From assembly GCF_014205155.1 (NCBI RefSeq), contig NZ_JACHMX010000001.1:6634001-6698000 (forward strand): a DNA stretch of 64,000 nt. The letters run 5' to 3'. This DNA is from Amycolatopsis umgeniensis. GTDB lineage: Bacteria; Actinomycetota; Actinomycetes; Mycobacteriales; Pseudonocardiaceae. The translations under genes and the position numbers were made by a program. Below, in pieces: positions 53,525 to 62,196 of the stretch (its first letter is position 1; each line of letters begins with the position of its first letter). A model generated the notes under the pieces. That model saw only the letters and a list, made by a program, of their open reading frames with translations, had not been told where the DNA came from and ran no database searches.

Positions 53525-56500
53525 ATGTCGAACGCGGACACACCCGCCGTCACCGGCGGGAATACCGCCACACCCATCGCAGGCCAGCTGGCCGAACTGC
53601 CTCCCCGGATCCGGGTGCACGCCCTGGCGAAGCTCTTGGGATCCAACAGCCGTGAACTGATGGCCAAGCTCGGTGAGCTCGGCGAGACCGTCCGCAGCGC
53701 GCAGTCCAGCGTCACCCGCGATGTGGCCATCAAGCTCGCCGAAGCCCTCACCGGCGGAGACGAGCCCGAGACCACCGAAGCGGTCCCGGTCGCCGAGGCT
53801 CCTGTCGAGACCCCGAAGGCTCCCGAGCCCGAGGTCAAGGCCGAAGCGAAGCCCGAGGTCAAGCCGGAGCCCGCTCCGCAGGAGGAAGCGCCTTCGCGGC
53901 GTGTTCCGCCCGCGCTGGCCGCCCCGGTGACCCCGGAGCAGCCGCAGCGGACGACCCGGCCGTCGAAGGCCGCCGTGCACGTCCCCGTGTTCGCGGCGCC
54001 GTCGCCGGTGTTCCTGCCGCCGGAGCCGGTCGCGTCGAAGCCCGTCCGCAAGCCGGAGCCGGCCTTCACCCCGACCGAAGAGACCCCCGCCGACGAGGAC
54101 GAGACGCAGTCCGAACAGGCCGACCAGTCCGATCACCAAGACGGTGACGACGACGGTGACGGCCGTCGCCGCCGCCGTCGCGGGCGTCGTGGCCGTGGCC
54201 GCGGCAAGGGCGGCGACGAGAACTCGGCCGAGTCCGAGAACGAGGACGAGCAGTCCGAGCCCCCTCGTGGCCGTCAGCCGCGCGGTAAGGACAAGAACGA
54301 AAAGGACACCGAGGCCGAAGAGGCCGACACCGCCGGAGAGACGTCGGCCGCGGCTGATTCGGCCGCAGCCGATTCGGCGGAGTCCGATTCGGACAATGAC
54401 GCCGATTCCGACAACGGCAGCAAGCGTCGCCGTCGCCGCCGCCGTCGCAAGGGCGGGGACGACGACAACGCCGAGGCCACCGGCGACGACCCGCCCAACA
54501 CGGTCACCCACGTGCGCCAGGCGAAGGCCGCCGAGACCGAGCGTCCCGCCAGGGACGAGGTCCGCAGCGTGCGCGGCTCGACCAGGCTCGAGGCCAAGCG
54601 CCAGCGCCGCCGGGACGGCCGCGAGGCTGGCCGTCGCCGCGCGCCGATCCTGTCCGAGGCCGAGTTCCTCGCCCGCCGCGAGTCGGTCGAGCGCACCATG
54701 GTCGTCGCCGAGAAGGGCGAGTCCACGCAGATCGGCGTGCTCGAGGACGGTGTCCTGTGCGAGCACTTCGTGACGTCGTCGGGCACCGGCTCGATCGTCG
54801 GCAACGTCTACCTCGGCCGCGTGCAGAACGTGCTGCCGTCGATGGAGGCCGCCTTCATCGACATCGGCCGCGGCCGCAACGCCGTGCTCTACGCCGGTGA
54901 GGTCGACTGGGACGCCGCCGGTCTCGAGGGCAAGGCCCGCAAGATCGAGCAGGCGCTCTCCACCGGCGACTCCGTGCTGGTCCAGGTCACCAAGGACCCG
55001 GTCGGGCACAAGGGCGCCCGGCTGACCACACAGATCTCGCTGCCGGGCCGCTTCCTGGTCTACGTGCCCGCGGGCGGTGCCACCGGCATCTCGCGGAAGC
55101 TCCCGGAGAACGAGCGCCGCCGCCTGAAGGACATCCTCAAGCGCATCGTCCCCGAGGACGCCGGTGTGATCATCCGCACCGCGTCCGAGGGCATCAGCGA
55201 GGAGGAGCTGGACCGCGACGTCCGCCGCCTCAAGGCGCAGTGGGACGTCATCAAGGAGAAGGCCGAAGCCGGCAACGGCGGCAAGAAGAACAGCGCCCCG
55301 GTGATGCTCTACGAAGAGCCGGACCTGCTGGTCAAGGTCGTGCGTGACCTGTTCACCGAGGACTTCGCCAAGCTGGAGATCCAGGGCGACAAGGCCTGGG
55401 ACACCATCTTCAACTACGTGCAGCACGTGGCGCCGGATCTGGCCGACAGGGTCAAGCGGTACACGGGCACCGGTTCGGCCTTCGCCGACCACCGGATCGA
55501 CGAGCAGATCACCAAGGCGCTGGACCGCAAGGTCTGGCTGCCCTCGGGTGGTTACCTGGTCATCGACCGCACCGAAGCGATGACGGTCATCGACGTCAAC
55601 ACCGGCAAGTTCACCGGATCGGGTGGAAACCTCGAGGAGACGGTGACCAGGAACAACCTGGAGTCGGCGGAGGAGATCGTCCGTCAGCTCCGGCTCCGGG
55701 ACATCGGCGGCATCATCGTCATCGACTTCATCGACATGGTGCTCGAGTCGAACCGTGAGCTGGTGCTGCGCCGCCTGACCGAATGCCTCGGCCGCGACCG
55801 CACCCGTCACCAGGTCGCCGAGGTCACCTCCCTCGGCCTGGTGCAGATGACCCGCAAGAAGATCGGCACCGGGCTGCTCGAGGCGTTCTCGACGCCGTGC
55901 GAGCACTGCAAGGGCCGCGGTGTGGTCGTCTCGACCGAGCCGCAGCGCACCGGTGGCGGTGGCGGTGGCAACGGTCACAGCCACGGTGGTGGCAGCGGCG
56001 GCGGAGGCGGCAAGGAGCAGCAGCAGGGCTCCCGCCGGTCCCGTGGCCGGGGCAAGGGCGAGGAGCAGGCGCAGAGCGAGCCCGCCGCGGCCAAGACCGA
56101 GGCTCCGCCGGCTTCCGGCCAGCGCGAGTCGGTGGTTTCGGCGGTCCACGCCGTCGCCAACGCCGCCAAAGCGGCCAAGGGCGAGCACCCGCACGAGATC
56201 ACCGAGAACGTCGAGGGCGCCGCGCTCAACGGCCACGCCCCGCAGGCCGCTGAGCCGGCGAAGGACGCTTCGGAGCCCGTTGCCGAGGCGACCGTCGAGC
56301 AGGCCGCCGAGGCGGCCGCTGAGCCGGTTTCCGAGCCGGTCGCCGAGGCGCCCGCGACCGAAGTCGCCGGCGAACCGGTGACGACCCCGGACGACGAAGC
56401 TCCGGCCGCGCGCGAAGAAGAAGTCGCCGCTGTCAGGGAATCGAGCCCCGAGCCCGAAGCCCCCGAGGTCCCGGTGACTCCTGAGGCTGTTGTGACACCA

Positions 56501-56644
56501 GAGGTTTCTCCGGCGGCTCAGGAGGAGACCGAACCCGAGGTAGACGTCCCGGCCCCGGCCGGTCGTTCCACCACCCGCCGCCGTCCGCGACGGACGGCCT
56601 CACGGCCGGCCGGACCCCCGGTCAAGGCGTCGGAAAAGAGCTAG
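53525..56644 (+). CDS. rne: Ribonuclease E/G with N-terminal IF2_N-like domain
   Basis: A 1039-residue endoribonuclease for mRNA decay and rRNA processing. Residues 22-70 (RIRVHALAKLLGSNSRELMAK) resemble the IF-2 N-terminal domain. Residues 75-390 are disordered, with acidic blocks and two RRRRRR-type basic runs. The catalytic core spans about 400-830: S1 domain (IVGNVYLGRVQNVLPSMEAAFIDIG), the magnesium Asp near 690 and 734 (VIDVNTGKF, IIVIDFIDM), and the zinc-link Cys792 and Cys795 (CEHCKGRG). A Gly/Ser linker and an Ala/Glu/Pro-rich tail follow. GGAGGAG precedes the ATG. It is next to rplU as in other actinobacteria. Confidence 0.95.
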   Translation: MSNADTPAVTGGNTATPIAGQLAELPPRIRVHALAKLLGSNSRELMAKLGELGETVRSAQSSVTRDVAIKLAEALTGGDEPETTEAVPVAEAPVETPKAPEPEVKAEAKPEVKPEPAPQEEAPSRRVPPALAAPVTPEQPQRTTRPSKAAVHVPVFAAPSPVFLPPEPVASKPVRKPEPAFTPTEETPADEDETQSEQADQSDHQDGDDDGDGRRRRRRGRRGRGRGKGGDENSAESENEDEQSEPPRGRQPRGKDKNEKDTEAEEADTAGETSAAADSAAADSAESDSDNDADSDNGSKRRRRRRRRKGGDDDNAEATGDDPPNTVTHVRQAKAAETERPARDEVRSVRGSTRLEAKRQRRRDGREAGRRRAPILSEAEFLARRESVERTMVVAEKGESTQIGVLEDGVLCEHFVTSSGTGSIVGNVYLGRVQNVLPSMEAAFIDIGRGRNAVLYAGEVDWDAAGLEGKARKIEQALSTGDSVLVQVTKDPVGHKGARLTTQISLPGRFLVYVPAGGATGISRKLPENERRRLKDILKRIVPEDAGVIIRTASEGISEEELDRDVRRLKAQWDVIKEKAEAGNGGKKNSAPVMLYEEPDLLVKVVRDLFTEDFAKLEIQGDKAWDTIFNYVQHVAPDLADRVKRYTGTGSAFADHRIDEQITKALDRKVWLPSGGYLVIDRTEAMTVIDVNTGKFTGSGGNLEETVTRNNLESAEEIVRQLRLRDIGGIIVIDFIDMVLESNRELVLRRLTECLGRDRTRHQVAEVTSLGLVQMTRKKIGTGLLEAFSTPCEHCKGRGVVVSTEPQRTGGGGGGNGHSHGGGSGGGGGKEQQQGSRRSRGRGKGEEQAQSEPAAAKTEAPPASGQRESVVSAVHAVANAAKAAKGEHPHEITENVEGAALNGHAPQAAEPAKDASEPVAEATVEQAAEAAAEPVSEPVAEAPATEVAGEPVTTPDDEAPAAREEEVAAVRESSPEPEAPEVPVTPEAVVTPEVSPAAQEETEPEVDVPAPAGRSTTRRRPRRTASRPAGPPVKASEKS

Positions 56645-56654
56645 TGAACACCGA

Positions 56655-56688
56655 GGGGCACCCCGGTGTGATCGCACCGGGGAGCCCC
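56655..56688 (+). terminator. Hairpin after rne
   Basis: CCCCGGTG (56661-56668) pairs with CACCGGGG (56675-56682) around TGATCG. The stem continues through an A-A mismatch to GGGGC/GCCCC (56655-56659, 56684-56688). No T-run follows. The rest of 56689-56813 is the rplU leader, with CAGGAGA at 56802-56808. Confidence 0.65.
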
Positions 56689-56813
56689 CCGTAACCTGTA
56701 GAGCGGCCCGCCACTAGAGGCGGGCACCTTGCGCAGAACCTGGACCACCGAGAGAGATCCGGTGGGCCGGTCACGCAAGCCCCCACCCGTTGTCGAGTAA
56801 GCAGGAGACTTCC

Positions 56814-57128
56814 GTGTCGGCGTACGCGATCGTCAAGACTGGCGGCAAGCAGTACAAGGTGGCCGTCGGCGACGTCGTCGAGGTCGAGAAGCTCGAAGGC
56901 GAGCCGGGTACCGAGCACACCTTCCCCGCAGTCCTTTTTGTGGACGGTGGCGACGTCACCACGGACGCCGACGCGCTGGCGAAGGTCTCGGTCACCGGCA
57001 AGGTCGTCGAGCAGACCAAGGGTCCGAAGATCCGGATCCACAAGTTCAAGAACAAGACCGGCTACCACAAGCGCCAGGGTCACCGGCAGAAGCTGACCCG
57101 CGTCGAGGTCACCGGCATCTCCAAGTAG
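56814..57128 (+). CDS. rplU: 50S ribosomal protein L21
   Basis: A 104-residue ribosomal protein. It begins [19 protein letters not shown] and ends [22 protein letters not shown], the L21 signature. The GTG at 56814 has CAGGAGA 5-6 bases upstream; the open frame further upstream is not part of L21. The order rne-rplU-rpmA-obgE is conserved. Confidence 0.97.
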   Translation: MSAYAIVKTGGKQYKVAVGDVVEVEKLEGEPGTEHTFPAVLFVDGGDVTTDADALAKVSVTGKVVEQTKGPKIRIHKFKNKTGYHKRQGHRQKLTRVEVTGISK

Positions 57129-57166
57129 AACTTTCTCCGGATCTTCGTCAGAAAGAGGATTGAGCC

Positions 57167-57424
57167 ATGGCTCACAAGAAGGGTGCGTCCAGCTCCCGCA
57201 ACGGTCGCGATTCGAACGCGCAGCGGCTGGGCGTCAAGCGCTACGGCGGCCAGGAAGTCAACGCGGGCGAGATCTTGATCCGCCAGCGTGGCACCAAGTT
57301 CCACCCCGGCGTGAACGTCGGCCGCGGCGGCGACGACACGCTGTTCGCGCTGGCCGCCGGTGCGGTCCAGTTCGGCGAGAAGCGTGGCCGCAAGACGGTC
57401 AACATCGTGCCGTCCGAAGCCTGA
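57167..57424 (+). CDS. rpmA: 50S ribosomal protein L27
   Basis: An 85-residue ribosomal protein near the peptidyl-transferase centre. [25 protein letters not shown] and the L27 signature [15 protein letters not shown] are intact. There is no N-terminal cleavage sequence of the Firmicutes type. It follows rplU after 38 bp and ends before a strong terminator. Confidence 0.97.
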   Translation: MAHKKGASSSRNGRDSNAQRLGVKRYGGQEVNAGEILIRQRGTKFHPGVNVGRGGDDTLFALAAGAVQFGEKRGRKTVNIVPSEA

Positions 57425-57450
57425 ATTTCGGCTTCTAGTTAGACCTCTGA

Positions 57451-57500
57451 CGAGGGGTGGGCCGGAATATCCGGGCCCACCCCTCGTTTGTTTTGTTTGT
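57451..57500 (+). terminator. Rho-independent terminator after rpmA
   Basis: A 13-bp perfect stem (57451-57463 with 57474-57486) is followed by TTTGTTTTGTTTGT, the clearest intrinsic terminator in the window. It separates the rplU-rpmA unit from obgE. Confidence 0.9.
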
Positions 57501-57530
57501 ATCCCTTTTCGCGAGTGAAAGAGGCAAGTC

Positions 57531-58988
57531 ATGGCGTCCCGTTTCGTGGACCGCGCGGTGATCCATCTGACCGCCGGTGACGGTGGGAACGGCTGCGCCT
57601 CGGTGCACCGCGAGAAGTTCAAGCCCCTCGGTGGCCCGGACGGCGGCAACGGCGGCAACGGCGGCGACGTCCTGCTTATCGTCGACCCCAACGTGCACAC
57701 CCTGCTCGACTTCCACTTCCGCCCGCACGCCCGTGCCGGCAGCGGAAAGATGGGCCAGGGCGGCAACCGCGCCGGAGCGGCGGGCGACACGCTGGAGATG
57801 CGCGTCCCGTCCGGCACCGTGGTGATGACCGAGGGCGGCGAGATCCTGGCCGACCTGGTCGGCTCCGGTGCCACCTTCGTCGCCGCCCAGGGCGGCCGTG
57901 GGGGCCTCGGCAACGCGTCCCTGGCCTCCAGCACGCGCAAGGCCCCCGGGTTCGCGCTGCTGGGCGAGCCGGGGGAGAGCCGGAACCTCGTCCTGGAGTT
58001 GCGGTCGGTCGCCGACGTCGGCCTGCTCGGCTTCCCGTCCGCGGGCAAGTCTTCGCTGATCTCGGTGCTGTCCGCGGCCAAGCCGAAGATCGCCGACTAC
58101 CCGTTCACCACCCTGGTGCCGAACCTGGGTGTGATCACCGCCGGATCGACCGTGTTCACCATGGCCGACGTGCCGGGACTGATCCCGGGCGCGAGTGAGG
58201 GGAAGGGCCTCGGCCTGGACTTCCTGCGCCACATCGAGCGGTGCGCGGTGCTGGTGCACGTCATCGACTGCGCCACCTTCGAGCCGGGGCGAGACCCACT
58301 GTCCGATATGGACGCTCTTGAAGACGAACTGGCCCGCTACACCCCGAGCCTCGGCGGCGACCTCGCCGACCGGCCGCGGGTGGTGGTGCTCAACAAGATC
58401 GACGTCCCGGACGCCGCCGAACTCGCCGAATTCGTCCGCCCGGAGCTGGAAGCCCGCGGGCTCAGTGTGTTCGAGATCTCCACGGCGTCCCGCCAGGGGC
58501 TGAAGGAGCTGACCTACGCGCTCGCCGCCGTGGTCGAGAAGTACCGCGCCGAGCAGCCGGAACCGGAGCCGGAGAAGGTCGTGCTGCGGCCGATGGCCGT
58601 CAACGACGCGGGCTTCACCGTCGAGATCGACCCGGAGGAGGACGGCGCCTTCATCGTGCGCGGTGTCCGCCCGGAGCGGTGGATCCGTCAGACGACCTTC
58701 GGCAACGACGAGGCCGTCGGCTACCTCGCGGACCGGTTGCAGCGGCTCGGCGTCGAGGAAGCGCTGGCCCGCAAGGGCGCCGTACCGGGGAGCCCGGTCA
58801 CCATCGGCGACGTCCAGTTCGAATGGGAGCCGTCGACCCCGGCCGGGGTCGCGGTGCACATGTCGGGCCGTGGCACGGACGTGCGGCTGGAGAACAACAG
58901 CCGGATCGGTGCCTCCGAGCGCAAGGAAGCCCGCCGGATCCGTCGCGACGGCCCGGACGGTGTCGAAGAAGAGACGGACGACGAGTGA
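57531..58988 (+). CDS. obgE: Obg-family GTPase
   Basis: A 485-residue ribosome-assembly GTPase. The Gly-rich Obg fold occupies residues 1-157 ([17 protein letters not shown]). The G domain follows with P-loop GFPSAGKSS (about 167-175), FTTLVPNLG, the G3 box [10 protein letters not shown] and the G4 box NKID. The actinobacterial OCT domain is at about 345-425 ([18 protein letters not shown]). A charged tail ends EETDDE. The stop overlaps the proB start as GTGA. Confidence 0.97.
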   Translation: MASRFVDRAVIHLTAGDGGNGCASVHREKFKPLGGPDGGNGGNGGDVLLIVDPNVHTLLDFHFRPHARAGSGKMGQGGNRAGAAGDTLEMRVPSGTVVMTEGGEILADLVGSGATFVAAQGGRGGLGNASLASSTRKAPGFALLGEPGESRNLVLELRSVADVGLLGFPSAGKSSLISVLSAAKPKIADYPFTTLVPNLGVITAGSTVFTMADVPGLIPGASEGKGLGLDFLRHIERCAVLVHVIDCATFEPGRDPLSDMDALEDELARYTPSLGGDLADRPRVVVLNKIDVPDAAELAEFVRPELEARGLSVFEISTASRQGLKELTYALAAVVEKYRAEQPEPEPEKVVLRPMAVNDAGFTVEIDPEEDGAFIVRGVRPERWIRQTTFGNDEAVGYLADRLQRLGVEEALARKGAVPGSPVTIGDVQFEWEPSTPAGVAVHMSGRGTDVRLENNSRIGASERKEARRIRRDGPDGVEEETDDE

Positions 58989-60094
58989 GCTCTGCCCGTG
59001 GTGCGATAGCCGACGCGAAGCGGATGGTCGTCAAGGTCGGCTCGTCCGCGTTGACCACCGCCGGCGACGGTCTCGACGTCGCAAGGCTGGACGCGCTGGT
59101 GGACGCGATCGCCGAGCGGGTCTCCCGCGGTACGCAGATCGTCCTGGTGTCCTCGGGGGCGATCGGCGCGGGACTTGCGCCGCTCGCGCTCGGCAAGCGG
59201 CCGCGTGACCTCGCCACCCAGCAGGCCGCGGCCAGTGTCGGCCAGCTCGCGCTGGCCCACGCCTACGCCGAGTCGTTCGGCCGGTTTTCCTTGACCGTGG
59301 GCCAGGTTCTGCTGACGTCCGACGACGTCGTGCGCCGGGCCCACTACCGCAACGCCCAGAACACGTTCACCCGCTTGCTGGCTCTCGGCGCGGTTCCCGT
59401 GGTCAACGAGAACGACACCGTTGCCACCGAAGAGATCCGCTTCGGCGACAACGACAGGCTGGCCGCGTTGGTGGCCCACCTGATCGGTGCCGACGCGCTC
59501 GTGCTGCTGTCCGATGTGGACGGTCTGTACGACGGAGATCCCCGCGACGGCGCGACTCGCAAGATCGCAGAGGTCGCCGGGGAGTCCGATGTGGACGGGA
59601 TCACCGTCGGCATGTCGAGCTCCGGGCTCGGCACCGGCGGCATGGTCTCGAAGCTCGCGGCGGCCCGCACCGCCGCCGGCGCCGGGATCCCGGTCCTGCT
59701 CGCCGCCGCTTCCGAAGCCGCACGCGCCCTCACCACCGCCGAGGTCGGCACGGCGTTCGCCCCCGCGGATTCCCGTCTGTCGGCCCGCCGGTTCTGGCTG
59801 GGCTACGCAGCGGGAGCGTCCGGGAAGCTGTGTCTCGACGACGGCGCGGTGGCCGCTGTCGTCCGTCGCCGACGCTCTCTTCTCGCCGCCGGGATCACCG
59901 GCGTCGAAGGTGACTTCCACGCGGGCGACGTCGTCGACCTGGTCGACCATCGGCAGCGGACCGTGGCGAGAGGGGTCGTGGCCTTCGACGCGGGCGAACT
60001 GCCCGATCTCATCGGCCGCTCCAGCCACGACCTTCCCACCGAACAGCGGCGCGAGGTCGTCCACGCGGACGACCTCGTCCCCCTTCGCCGCTAA
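58985..60094 (+). CDS. proB: Glutamate 5-kinase
   Basis: A 369-residue enzyme for the first step of proline synthesis. The amino-acid kinase domain (1-260) has [39 protein letters not shown] and [15 protein letters not shown]-terminal PUA domain (about 280-360) holds [17 protein letters not shown]. The GTG start overlaps the obgE stop, so translation is coupled. The stop overlaps the convergent 268-aa gene by four bases. Confidence 0.96.
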   Translation: MSSARGAIADAKRMVVKVGSSALTTAGDGLDVARLDALVDAIAERVSRGTQIVLVSSGAIGAGLAPLALGKRPRDLATQQAAASVGQLALAHAYAESFGRFSLTVGQVLLTSDDVVRRAHYRNAQNTFTRLLALGAVPVVNENDTVATEEIRFGDNDRLAALVAHLIGADALVLLSDVDGLYDGDPRDGATRKIAEVAGESDVDGITVGMSSSGLGTGGMVSKLAAARTAAGAGIPVLLAAASEAARALTTAEVGTAFAPADSRLSARRFWLGYAAGASGKLCLDDGAVAAVVRRRRSLLAAGITGVEGDFHAGDVVDLVDHRQRTVARGVVAFDAGELPDLIGRSSHDLPTEQRREVVHADDLVPLRR

Positions 60095-60897
60095 GGCACC
60101 AGGCCCGGCGTCGCCGCGATTTCCTGAAGCTGAGTCGCGGTCAGCGGAGGCTCGGCTCGTTCCACCGGCAGGTGGACACCGTCGCCGGTTTCCACGGCAC
60201 CGGTGTTGTTGGTGATGAGGTAGATGGTGCCGGTCGGCGTTTTGAGATGGGCCGTGCGGACGATCAGGCCTTCTTCATTGCGGGTAGTCAGCTCCAGCAG
60301 GACACCCTCGGCGGTCTGCCGCACGGAGCAGGAGGCGGTCTTGGGGATGGTCGGGTCTTCGCAGCTCTTCAACCCGTCATAGACGGGCGGAAGAACGCGG
60401 ACGTGAAGCGAGCCCGCACCGCGGTCGTCGCTCACGCGCACGTCCAAGTAGTAGAGCAGGGGAGAGCCTTCTTCCTCCTCGTACCGTTTGGCCGTCAGGA
60501 GGAACGGATCCGACGGCGGGATCTCGCCGGGAAGAGTGAGCTTTTCGATCCGCGCTCCCGGCGTGACCCGGGATCGCACCGCGGTACCGACGACGCAGCT
60601 CAACCGGGTGAGCACCTGCTGTGCGGTCTCGTCGGCGGCTCTCGTTCCGCAGCGATCCACCTCGACCGGCTGGGCGGGCTGCGGCGGCGTTTGTGGTTGT
60701 TGAGGTGGTGCGGTCATCAGGGAGGTGACTCCGAGGATCGCCACCACGGCGAGCGCGGCACCTGTGACACCGGCCGAGAGGCGGCGTCGTTGCGATCGTC
60801 GGCCCGCGGCGAGCACATCGCGGCCGGTGAGCCGGATGGGCGGCTCGGCTTCCGTCACGTACTCCGTCAGTGCGGAGCGGACATCGAGGTCATCCAT
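60091..60897 (-). CDS. Membrane protein paired with SigE-family sigma factor
   Basis: A 268-residue single-pass protein: a cytoplasmic N-terminus of about 40 residues ([20 protein letters not shown]...GRRSQRRRL), one helix near 42-62, a Pro/Gln-rich stretch and an outer domain of about 190 residues with four Cys. The gene follows the sigma factor by 2 bp. This layout is usual for the partner of SigE-type ECF factors, so an anti-sigma or sensing role is likely, but no zinc anti-sigma (HxxxCxxC) motif is present. Confidence 0.75.
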   Translation of the reverse strand: MDDLDVRSALTEYVTEAEPPIRLTGRDVLAAGRRSQRRRLSAGVTGAALAVVAILGVTSLMTAPPQQPQTPPQPAQPVEVDRCGTRAADETAQQVLTRLSCVVGTAVRSRVTPGARIEKLTLPGEIPPSDPFLLTAKRYEEEEGSPLLYYLDVRVSDDRGAGSLHVRVLPPVYDGLKSCEDPTIPKTASCSVRQTAEGVLLELTTRNEEGLIVRTAHLKTPTGTIYLITNNTGAVETGDGVHLPVERAEPPLTATQLQEIAATPGLVP

Positions 60898-60899
60898 CG

Positions 60900-61391
60900 C
60901 TACTCCTTGCTCGTCGGAGAGGGCAGGGCGGTTCGCAGCGCTTCGACACCGCGGGCCGTCTGGCTTTTGACGGTGCCTTCGGCGACGCCGAGCAGCGAAG
61001 CCACTTCAGTGACCGAGAGGTCCTCAAGGAAGCGAAGAACGACCATCGCGCGCTGGCGCGGCGTCAGGCCGCTCAACACTCGCTCCAGGTCGATCCGCTC
61101 ATGGCTGTCGTGCCCCGGTGGCACGGCCCGTTCGGGTGGAGACGAGGTCACCAGTTCGTGGCCGCGTTTGCGCCGCCCGGTGAGAAAGGCGTTCAGCAGG
61201 ATCCGGCGCGCATAGGCGTCGACGGTGTCCGGCCGCACGCGCCGCCAGCGCCGGTACAGCTGGATGAATGTGGTCTGCACCAGGTCTTCGGCGTTGTGCC
61301 AGTCGCCGCACATGCCGAACGCCAACCGCCGGAACCGCTGTACGCGGGCCTCGAAGTACTCGCTGAAGTCGGTGTCGCTCGCTTGCCCCAC
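60900..61391 (-). CDS. ECF sigma factor, SigE family
   Basis: A 163-residue sigma factor. Region 2 is FSEYFEARVQRFRRLAFGMCGDWHNAEDLVQTTFIQLYRRW and region 4 is LERVLSGLTPRQRAMVVLRFLEDLSVTEVASLLGVAEGTVKSQ. The length and WxxAEDLVQ motif match the SigE-family (TIGR02983-type) ECF group of actinobacteria. The GTG at 61391 gives the usual length; the open frame continues upstream. It is co-transcribed with the membrane protein downstream. Confidence 0.9.
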   Translation of the reverse strand: MGQASDTDFSEYFEARVQRFRRLAFGMCGDWHNAEDLVQTTFIQLYRRWRRVRPDTVDAYARRILLNAFLTGRRKRGHELVTSSPPERAVPPGHDSHERIDLERVLSGLTPRQRAMVVLRFLEDLSVTEVASLLGVAEGTVKSQTARGVEALRTALPSPTSKE

Positions 61392-61471
61392 AGGCTGCCC
61401 CCTTTTTTTCTTCCTGCACTCTCTAGGCCGGAAGGTGCTCGGAAGGTTCAAGCGGTAGCGGGGGACCTTTG

Positions 61472-62107
61472 CTATCGCTTCCCGGGATCGGCGAGGTGAC
61501 CGACCAGGCGTGCCAGCTGTTCGCCGTAGGCCTCGGCGAATTCGGCCGAGTTCGGGTCCTGGCCCGAGACGGCCCGGACGACACGGGGAAAGGCCAGCGC
61601 GGCGCTGGACGCGGCCATGAAGATCACCAGCAGGAACGCCGGATCGAGGTCGGCGGGGAAGTCACCCGCGGCTTGACGGGCCCGCACGTACTCCACCTGC
61701 CGCTGGAGGAATCCGCGCTGGCCCTCGACGCCGATCGCGTCGGGGGCGCCGTCGGTCAGGTTCTCCCAGAGGAACAGTTTGGCGAGATCGTGGTCCCGGA
61801 TCCCCGACTGGGCGAAGAACCGGACCACCTCCGCGAACGGCGTTTCGTCGTCGGAGGCCGCGACGTAGTCGTCGTACATCGTCGCGGTCAGCGCGTTGTA
61901 GAGCCCTTCCTTGCCGCCGAAGTAGTACGAGATCAGCTGCTTGTTCACGCCCGCCCTCGCGGCGATCTCGCTGACGCGTGCCGCGGCATAGCCCTTCGCG
62001 CCGAACTCGGCTTTCGCCGCGTCCAAGAGCTGCGTCTTGGTGCGCTCGGGATCGCGCTGGCGTTCGACGGGGGCGCGGCGAGGACTGCGCGGGACGGCTT
62101 CGGACAT
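61472..62107 (-). CDS. TetR-family regulator of the FAD monooxygenase
   Basis: A 211-residue repressor. The helix-turn-helix is QLLDAAKAEFGAKGYAAARVSEIAARAGVNKQLISYYFGGKEGLY (about residues 26-70). The C-terminal domain is RutR/AcrR-like. It is divergent from an FAD monooxygenase with 89 bp between starts that contain a palindrome and a good promoter. It probably represses the monooxygenase and responds to its substrate (inference). Confidence 0.88.
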   Translation of the reverse strand: MSEAVPRSPRRAPVERQRDPERTKTQLLDAAKAEFGAKGYAAARVSEIAARAGVNKQLISYYFGGKEGLYNALTATMYDDYVAASDDETPFAEVVRFFAQSGIRDHDLAKLFLWENLTDGAPDAIGVEGQRGFLQRQVEYVRARQAAGDFPADLDPAFLLVIFMAASSAALAFPRVVRAVSGQDPNSAEFAEAYGEQLARLVGHLADPGKR

Positions 62108-62133
62108 GGGGTCACCTTAGTCGCTGACTCTTT

Positions 62134-62173
62134 CAAACGTTTGGTTGACTTTATTATCTATCTGGTTGATAGT
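62134..62173 (+). promoter_or_regulatory. Promoter and operator of the FAD monooxygenase gene
   Basis: TTGACT (62145-62150) and GATAGT (62168-62173) are 17 bp apart, 24 bp before the start. The 10-bp palindrome CAAACGTTTG (62134-62143) lies directly upstream of the -35. CTATC/GATAG (62158-62162, 62168-62172) overlaps the -10. Both are candidate TetR sites. Confidence 0.7.
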
Positions 62174-62196
62174 GGTCGGCGAAGAGAGGAGATCCC

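Noticed and set aside
53363..56236. Open frame of about 950 codons antisense to rne
   Set aside because: Repetitive Leu/Ala/Gly sequence that mirrors the Glu/Ala/Pro-rich RNase E; no recognisable protein.
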